Assembly (NCBI GenBank): GCA_023014335.1
Contig: JAECYW010000003.1
Span: 3,844,001 to 3,908,000 of the forward strand
Direction: 5' to 3'
Source of the DNA: Galerina marginata
Taxonomy: Eukaryota; Basidiomycota; Agaricomycetes; Agaricales; Galerinaceae
DNA: 64,000 nt
Below the pieces are notes generated by a model. It worked only from the letters and a program-made list of their open reading frames with translations. It was not told the DNA's origin and did no database searches. The first letter of the stretch is position 1; each line of letters starts with the position of its first letter. The position numbers were made by a program, and so were the translations under genes. Of this stretch, positions 59,101-64,000 are shown piece after piece.

Positions 59101-61445
59101 AAGAGCGATTATCTGGAGTTGAATATGTATTTTTTGATGAAGTTTCTATGTTGTCAGCTAGAGACCTATACCGTATTAGCAACCAACTTGCTTCAGTCTT
59201 GAATACTTCAGAAAAATCCTTTGGAGGTCTCAATATGGTATTTTCTGGTGATTTTGCACAACTTGCACCTGCTGTTGGAGGTGAAAATGTTTCTTTATAT
59301 TCAAGAACTATTGGGTCAATTGCAAGCAGCAAAAAATGTCAAGAAGAAGCAATTGGCAAGGCATTGTGGCATCAAGTTACAACTGTGGTAATTCTACGTG
59401 AAAATATGAGACAGAAAGAACAAACAGAAGAAGATAATCAACTGAGGTCTGCACTTGAAAATATGCGGTACAAGGCTTGTACTCCAGAAAATATCAGCTT
59501 TTTAAGAACACTTGTTTCATCCAATTTACCAGGCCGCTCATCAATATGTGATGATAAATTTAGAGATGTTTCTATTATAACAGCTAGAAATCTACATAAA
59601 GATGAAATAAATCGTCTTGGGGCTTTGCGGTTTGCACAAGAAACTGACCAAGTCTTAACAGATTTTTTTTCTGAGGATTCTTGTAATGTTAATACAAAGG
59701 ACATTGATTCTGCAAGTAAACTTAGAGAAATTACACCTGAGATTCAAGACTCTTTATGGTCTCAACCTCCTTCCTGTAATAATAAAAATATTGCTGGAAA
59801 ATTAAGCCTGTGTATTGGTTTACCAGTGATGATTCGTAATAATTTTGCTACTGAACTCTGTATGACAAGAGGCCAAGAAGGTTGGGTATTTGGTTGGCAG
59901 TCAAAAATTGGCAAGCAAGGTCAAATGACTCTTGATACACTGTTTATCAAACTGAAAAAACCCCCTTCATCTGTGAAATTTGACGGACTTCCTGAAAATG
60001 TTGTTCCTATCTATCCAACTACCAATAATATTATTACACAGCTTCCTGATGATCGAAAAGTATCAATATCCCGTACACAATTAGAAGTACTTGTTAATTT
60101 TGCTATGACAGATTTTGCATCTCAGGGAAAAACACGTCCTGAAAATGTTGCAGATTTGAATAATCTACAAACACATCAGGCATATTATACTGCACTTTCT
60201 CGAAGTTCAACAGCCAAAGGTACATTGATATTACAAGGGTTTGATCCAAAAAAAATTACTGGTGGCTGCTCAGGAGCATTACGACAAGAGTTTCGAGAGC
60301 TGGAAATTTTAGATGAAATTACACTACTAAGATATAATAATAAATTATCAGTAAAGGTACATGGTGATATCCGCAATATCTTGATCAAAAGCTTTCGGGA
60401 GTCAAAAGGAATGCAATATGTTCCTAAATTGGTTCATTCTGCAATCCGCTGGTCAAAACGGGATCCTTTGAATGAATCTGAAATATTTGATATTAAATTA
60501 ATGAATATGGATAAATTCAATAAAAAACGGAAATGTTCAGAGGAAATGTCTAACTTCTCACAAACAGCAGAAAATAAAACTGAAGTAAATGATAAGCCAC
60601 CAGTGCTAAAGAAAGTTTGCTCCAATCATCTGACTGCTCAAAATACTACTCATTACATTGTCCCTCAAGGCTTTATTTGGAGCAATAATAGCTGTGCATA
60701 TGATGCAGGCTTTACTATTCTTTTTACTCTTTGGTGTTCCAGTAAAACTCTGTGGACTGAAAAGTTGCAAGCAATTGGAAATCAGTTTATAATTGACTTG
60801 GTAAATGGATTTATAGATGTTGAGCACAATTTAAAAAGTTTAGAAAGAGTTAGAGATGATTTACGTAGAAAACTTGAGATATTTTACCCTGCTCATTTGC
60901 AATTTGGGCATTTTACTTCATTAGATGAGCTGTTTGAAATCATTTTAAAAACTGATGTTCCTGTGAGATCATCTTCATATGTATGTGCCAATAATCATGT
61001 GCGCCGAATAAATAATGATTCAAGTTTTGTTTTATCAGCTGGAACTAGAAATCATTTATCAATTTCATCATGGACAGCAACATCGAGTGAAGAAACAAAT
61101 CAAATTTGCCACCAATGTGGCCATGAACTTTTTATTGAATATGAATTTTTAGTTCTACCTTCAGTGATTGCCTTTGATTTTTCAGGTCACAGAATAAACA
61201 TAGATCATTCTATAAATCTTGCTTATAGTGGAACAAGGCATAAGTTTAGGCTAGTGGGAATTATATATTTTGGTCATGCACATTTCACTGCAAGAATTGT
61301 TCTTCCTGATGGTCAGATCTGGTTTCATGATGGAATTACAACAGGGAGGGATATGACATACCAAGGATTATTAACTCACAATCCTCCTGAGCTGTCCACC
61401 TGTGAAAATAAAGCAGCAGTATTTGCATTTTATGTCAAAGAGTAG
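53108..61445 (+). CDS. Helitron-type Rep/PIF1-like helicase with C-terminal USP-like peptidase domain
   Basis: One huge open frame (53550-61445), joined to an upstream frame by an intron at 53601-53658 (GTGAGT...CAG). The true start is unresolved; the upstream frame opens at 53108 without a clear ATG. Numbered from 53550: residues ~75-215 are seven or so 19-aa repeats. Residues ~555-800 carry a Cys-rich region (CAVCGEL, CDNCRG). The Rep part has YITLSPADIMHP, the HUH motif TLHLHMLIW (~1080) and YVSDYITK as a paired-Tyr candidate (~1289-1293). The helicase has GGMGGTGKS (~1786), FFDEVSM, FSGDFAQL and later SF1 motifs to about residue 2240. The last ~250 aa have WSNNSCAYDAGF (Cys ~2381), a CHQCG zinc pair (~2520) and GHAHFTARI...WFHDG (His ~2575), resembling ubiquitin- or SUMO-specific peptidases. 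Rolling-circle transposition is the expected role. The frame is AT-rich with no stops, so it could still be active. Confidence 0.8.
53793..54190 (+). repeat. 57-bp minisatellite within the Rep/helicase reading frame
   Basis: Roughly seven copies of a 57-bp unit (GCTCTGACCAATGTTCAGAG...), encoding ALTNVQSNYRGLTSTLLTT with variation at the same positions in each copy. The frame is kept because the unit is 19 codons. Could be a disordered N-terminal tail. Confidence 0.8.
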
Positions 61446-61659
61446 GGAAAAAAAGGACTCGTATATGCCATGCTTGCAATGGCTTACAAACCAAGTCTGA
61501 ACATGGGGTCGAAACGATACAGTAGTCGCTACTGAACTGCTTTTCCGCCTTCGGCTTCCCGTTGATGGATGGGCAGCGTGCCGTGATGCGTTCTTTTAGA
61601 GAACTTTAATTTCCGCCATACAGGCGTTGCCGTGTGACGTCATTCTTTGGGACAACTTG

Positions 61660-62245
61660 TTGTCCTTTTTGTCGGTGGTTCATTGCGAGCGAAGCGAGCA
61701 ATCTTTCTCTAGGGGTGGAACCGGCGGCCAAACAAAGCCAAACTGTCGGTTCGCTGATGGAATTTTTTCGGTTTCGTTTTTCCTCTGTACGTCTCAATTG
61801 TTCTTCGATCTTCTTGAAATTCTGTAGACGGGTATAATTTGTTGCATTCTGTAGGTATAGTCGAAAAAATCGCCCGATTTGGTCAAGATTTCACCGATTC
61901 AAGGACGATCCTGTTCGCAGGTGTAACTGAACATTAGGACTTTCAGTTGTCCTCGTTTCATCGGTTTTCTGGCTCAAGAAGGTCAATAGCACCTTGTACT
62001 TTACTGTTTACATGCATATTGTGTGTAGGGTAATGTGGGAGGGACAGATGCAATGCAATGCGTCGCGTGTCCGTCTCTGTCCGTTCGGCGTTTCTAGGTA
62101 TTTGGAAACTCCTTTCGACGACACATGCATTAGCCAAAGACTTCAATGGCGTGGAACTCGTGAACTATGACCCTCAGACAAGCAGGATGTACAATGACCT
62201 CAAAACTCGGATGGCGAAGCGAGCATTGCCTTCGCAGATTGCGGT
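61660..62245. other. Unassigned sequence between the Helitron-like element and the Brr2 fragment
   Basis: Includes GCGAGCGAAGCGAGCAATC near 61686, similar to GCGAGCGTAGCGAGCAATC near 28542. It was probably part of the insertion history that split the Brr2 copy. No gene seen. Confidence 0.35.
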
Positions 62246-62561
62246 TACCTAGTACCTTGTTGGAGACCACGCCCACGACATCATACGCCACGACATCATA
62301 CGCCGCGCCGCGGATGTTGTGCTCGAGACGCTCAAGAACGACAACACGAAGGATCTGAACAAGAAAAAGGAGGTCAAGGAGGTTGTCGGGTCCATCTCGA
62401 ACGAGCAGTTCTCCCAGCTCGTTGATCTGTCCAAGAGGATCACGGACTACAACCCGGACGATTCTCCAACTGGCTTGGTTACTGTGTCTCAGTCTGTTCG
62501 AAGTATACCCGGCCTCTCTGGTTGGACCTACGGCACCATCTCGTCGCTCGTACGTATTTGA
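62246..62561 (+). pseudogene. Second Brr2 N-terminal copy, 3' part
   Basis: Open frame with AADVVLETLKNDNTKDLNKK, SISNEQFSQLVDLSKRITDYN and GLSGWTYGTISSLV, matching 27155-27450. It continues the fragment at 49080-49340. A short direct duplication (ACGACATCATACGCC) sits at about 62276-62302. Confidence 0.65.
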
Positions 62562-63000
62562 CCACTTGTTTAAACACCCCATTTTGAGGATGAATTGTTA
62601 GATACTTGGCTTCGATGAATGATGCATGGAAGCTTATTTATGAACGCAGAGTTATAAGAAAGAGGAAAGGATCAGAGTATCATTCAGGACGAGGAGGGGA
62701 CACACCTGCATCGACGGAAGGTATGACATCCCGAATCCCGGTCTACCTTCTGATCCTGACGGAATTGTAGGTGAAGCTTTGAAAATTTGAAGATCCATTC
62801 GTTTTCGAACACCTTACTATAATAATACTTGGAAACAATATATATACCTACTTAGATTCCATGTATTCCCCATCTCCTTTCCTCTTCTTTTCTCTTCAAA
62901 CCCTTTTCGTTTTCATCATCCCCCAGCATCTCGAAGTCGACGATGACGACAGCGCATATATTCACAAGTTGGTACATTTTGTCCATCCTACATAGTCCGT
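62562..63000 (+). repeat. Repeat block following the Brr2 fragment
   Basis: AGATACTTGGCTTCGATGAATGATGCATG, AAGGTATGACATC and AGCATCTCGAAGTCGACGATGACGAC-like blocks follow in the same order as at 27490-27740, so this is the other copy of the same duplicated unit. Confidence 0.5.
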
Positions 63001-63049
63001 GCACTTGACCTTTGCTCACGTTCTGGCCGACCTAGGCAGGTGCCTTCTC

Positions 63050-63960
63050 TTTTGCCTAATATATCTAGCGGACGAGCACAGTAGAATGTCAGTAAATAAA
63101 GGAAGCATTGACTTGGCAAAAATACCGACGAAACTTGAGGAGAAGTTGAGGATGGTATGCTCAGAAGCACCGAAGAATTCTATGGGGGGTATACTGAGCG
63201 CAGGGCCACAAAAATAAATCGAGAGAACGACATACCGTCCAGCAGGCTGCTACACGAAAACCATATCGGCAACAAGATCAAAACCTAGAATGGAAATAAG
63301 ATACAAAAGATTGACAGACAAAGAAGAACATACCGTCAAGCCTCAGATGCGAGACATATGCCAGCAGTAACACATTCACATTCACCGCCGGCTCCTCTTA
63401 ACCGGGATTGGCAACTACTCCAGCAGCTTGACCAGCTCGAGCTTCTCCTGGCGCAGCGGCAGCAGCTTAAACTCGTTCGACAGCGCGAACACCCTGAAGA
63501 GCTCCAGTGCTGGCAAAGTGGCGGTGTCGGCGGGTTTTTGGATGAGGCCAGCGTCGTCGTCTTGGTAGTCGGCGCCGACGCCGTAGAGGGCAGGCGAGCG
63601 GAGTATGCGGAAGTACCTGCAAGGCATCTAATTGGGTTCAAAAATATTGAAGGACAAGAAAATGACTTACAAATAGGTATACCCTAACCACTGCACCGCC
63701 TCGTCCCGAATCCTGACAGTACCCAACACAATCTTCGAGTTCAAATTGTCCGCCAACTTCGCCACAGACTCGCTCTCGATAGGGAGTTGCTGGTTCGGGT
63801 GTGGATGATTAAAAAAAGGGGGTGATCAGGCCATAAACAACATCTGATGAAATAATGTTCATTAGAGAGGGCGAGAATTAGAACCAAAGCAGATCATGCT
63901 TACCTGCTGCAACTCGTCGTAACCTAGGCTAACAATGCTTCAATAGCATCAAGATACTTC
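63050..63960 (-). pseudogene. Inverted Brr2 fragment
   Basis: Minus-strand counterpart of 29930-30820: [20 protein letters not shown] sequence near 63790, then [25 protein letters not shown] near 63590, [30 protein letters not shown] (63517-63420 region), then CTTGGCAAAAATACCGACG near 63113. It has the same internal deletion that joins QKPAD to [10 protein letters not shown]. Orientation is opposite to the adjacent N-terminal fragment. Confidence 0.6.
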
Positions 63961-64000
63961 ATTGTTACGGCTCCCCGATCTCCCGCCAGCCCGGTCCATC

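Larger units (their letters stand above)
49346..61659 (+). mobile_element. 12.3-kb Helitron-like element bounded by terminal inverted repeats
   Basis: The left end starts CAAGTTGTCCCAAAGAATGA and a perfect 23-bp inverse ends at 61659. GCGGAAATTAAAG near 49456 is mirrored near 61610, and a perfect 29-bp pair lies at 50119-50147 and 61498-61526, so the arms are colinear with indels. The bases outside are T on both sides, without a longer duplication. It carries one large Rep/helicase gene on the plus strand. Classic Helitrons lack TIRs, whereas Helitron2-type elements have short inverted ends and insert between two Ts, so that class is the closest fit (inference). It splits a Brr2 pseudogene copy. 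Confidence 0.6.

Overview
The window is eukaryotic and looks like a repeat-rich chromosome region of an Agaricomycete-type basidiomycete. Genes are broken by many short introns (about 47-70 nt, GTRNGT donors, CTNAC-like branch points, YAG acceptors). The gene families fit: a fungal-expanded P-loop GTPase family, a Polycomb E(z)-like protein, Brr2, a RecQ-like helicase, hAT transposons and Helitron-type genes. No bacterial or organellar features were seen.

Layout, left to right. (1) 1082-7415: a complete 6.3-kb DNA transposon with terminal inverted repeats (TIRs) and 8-bp target duplications (TSDs). It encodes a ~1734-aa P-element-like transposase ending in a PHD finger, and a 320-bp MITE sits in one exon. 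(2) 9215-19833: an autonomous-type hAT element on the minus strand. Its 14-exon, 911-aa transposase gene is interrupted by a 606-bp element (12041-12646) and a 5.4-kb Mutator-like element with long TIRs (13021-18402). Removing each insert with one TSD copy restores the reading frame exactly. (3) 19842-23161: a related long-TIR relic, a RecQ-like helicase pseudogene, and two elements nested one in the other. (4) 24430-32790: degenerate repeats and a decayed Brr2 gene. (5) 32815-35254: an E(z)-like gene (minus) with a decayed SET domain. (6) 36912-45679: two GTPase genes of one family. The second contains a tandem array of about 24 intron-like 71-bp units, each with full splice signals and a variable 3-nt spacer. 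(7) 45738-48885: a Tc1/mariner-like element. (8) 49080-64000: a second Brr2 copy split by a 12.3-kb element with TIRs, which encodes a Helitron-type Rep/helicase carrying a C-terminal cysteine-peptidase-like domain.

Most of the window is therefore nested mobile DNA. Host-type genes are limited to the two GTPases, the E(z)-like gene and perhaps a small membrane protein gene; the Brr2 and RecQ copies are broken. Several elements share 8-bp TSDs and TAGGG or CAAGGG termini. A separate dispersed family with a GGGAGACCC pair followed by a covarying hairpin recurs at five places. The two most unusual signals are the tandem intron array and the TIR-bounded Helitron-like element with a peptidase domain.

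Exon calls were made by eye from splice consensus and frame continuity. Family names rest on recognised motifs, not on searches.
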